From an uncultured Ruminococcus sp. (lineage in GTDB: Bacteria > Bacillota > Clostridia > Lachnospirales > Lachnospiraceae): a stretch of DNA of 42,635 bases. The notes under the pieces were generated by a model. It was not told where the DNA came from, did not search any database, and saw only the letters and a list, made by a program, of their open reading frames with translations. The position numbers and the translations under genes are program-made. Positions 42,518-42,635 of this stretch are shown piece after piece. The stretch covers positions 1 to 42,635 of the forward strand of contig CAJFGR010000025.1 in the NCBI GenBank assembly GCA_904377845.1, read 5' to 3'. Every line of letters begins with the position of its first letter. Position 1 is the first letter of the stretch.

Positions 42518-42612
42518 TTATTTCCACTTTGAAAGCCGGGAAAAGAAAAGTGGCAATTACTCTTACAAAAATGAGTGATTGCTGCTTTTTCTGTTTTATT
42601 AAGTGGAAATAA
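42518..42612. repeat. Nested inverted repeats beside oriC
   Basis: TTATTTCCACTT (42518-42529) and AAGTGGAAATAA (42601-42612) are perfect 12-bp inverted repeats. Between them a second stem of about 17 bp (near 42545-42561 with 42572-42588, two or three G-T or mismatched pairs) encloses a 10-nt loop. It lies between the DnaA-box cluster and the window end, where rpmH is expected on the plus strand. Confidence 0.55.
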
Positions 42613-42635
42613 GTGTTACACTAAATGAAGCAAAC

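Overview
The window is the replication-origin region of a low-to-medium GC, monoderm Clostridia chromosome, most likely a member of the Lachnospiraceae. Evidence: the right end carries the order dnaA, dnaN, S4-domain protein, recF, gyrB, gyrA with DnaA boxes on both sides of dnaA; many proteins belong to families typical of Lachnospiraceae (DUF5711, DUF5702, DUF6382, DUF6147, TSCPD); there is a BofA-type sporulation protein; and the Tad pilus locus has no outer-membrane secretin. Genus cannot be fixed from the sequence alone. Almost every gene is on the minus strand, so it is read away from the origin at the right end, co-directional with replication. Exceptions are the TSCPD gene, murG and an orphan histidine kinase.

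Layout from left to right. 1-630: decayed mobile-element remnant (start of a large serine recombinase), terminators, a damaged tRNA-Asn and an intact tRNA-Ala. 0.6-4 kb: an envelope group (CvpA, DUF5711 and a membrane LysM protein with a JAMM-like but catalytically degenerate N-terminus). 4-6.7 kb: non-oxidative pentose phosphate operon (split transketolase and Fsa-type transaldolase) behind a good sigma-A promoter. 6.9-11.7 kb: tightly packed pfkA-dnaX-ybaB-recR-lacI unit. 11.9-14.4 kb: pgi and a membrane protein. 14.4-20.2 kb: accessory mix with TSCPD, a MITE-like element, DUF6147, DUF4367, stand-alone murG, HIT plus ECF sigma, and an orphan kinase. 20.2-29.6 kb: rhomboid protease and a complete Gram-positive Tad/Flp type IVb pilus operon (tadZ, tadA, tadB, tadC, flp, DUF5702, TadG-like, prepilin peptidase, TadE-like, DUF6382). 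29.6-33.1 kb: bofA, three small unknown genes and a DUF2975/HTH/DUF4173 set. 33.3-42.6 kb: gyrA, gyrB, recF, S4, dnaN, dnaA and oriC.

The most interesting material is in and around the Tad locus: a pseudopilin whose C-terminus carries two copies of an H-x4-C...C-x2-C module, a TadC with a large predicted extracytoplasmic Ig-like insert, and a 25-bp perfect inverted repeat around the start of the pseudopilin gene. Other leads are the inactive-looking JAMM/LysM protein, the hairpin array between gyrB and gyrA, a MITE-like element, and several dispersed palindromes. All family names come from recognising motifs by eye; no database search was run.
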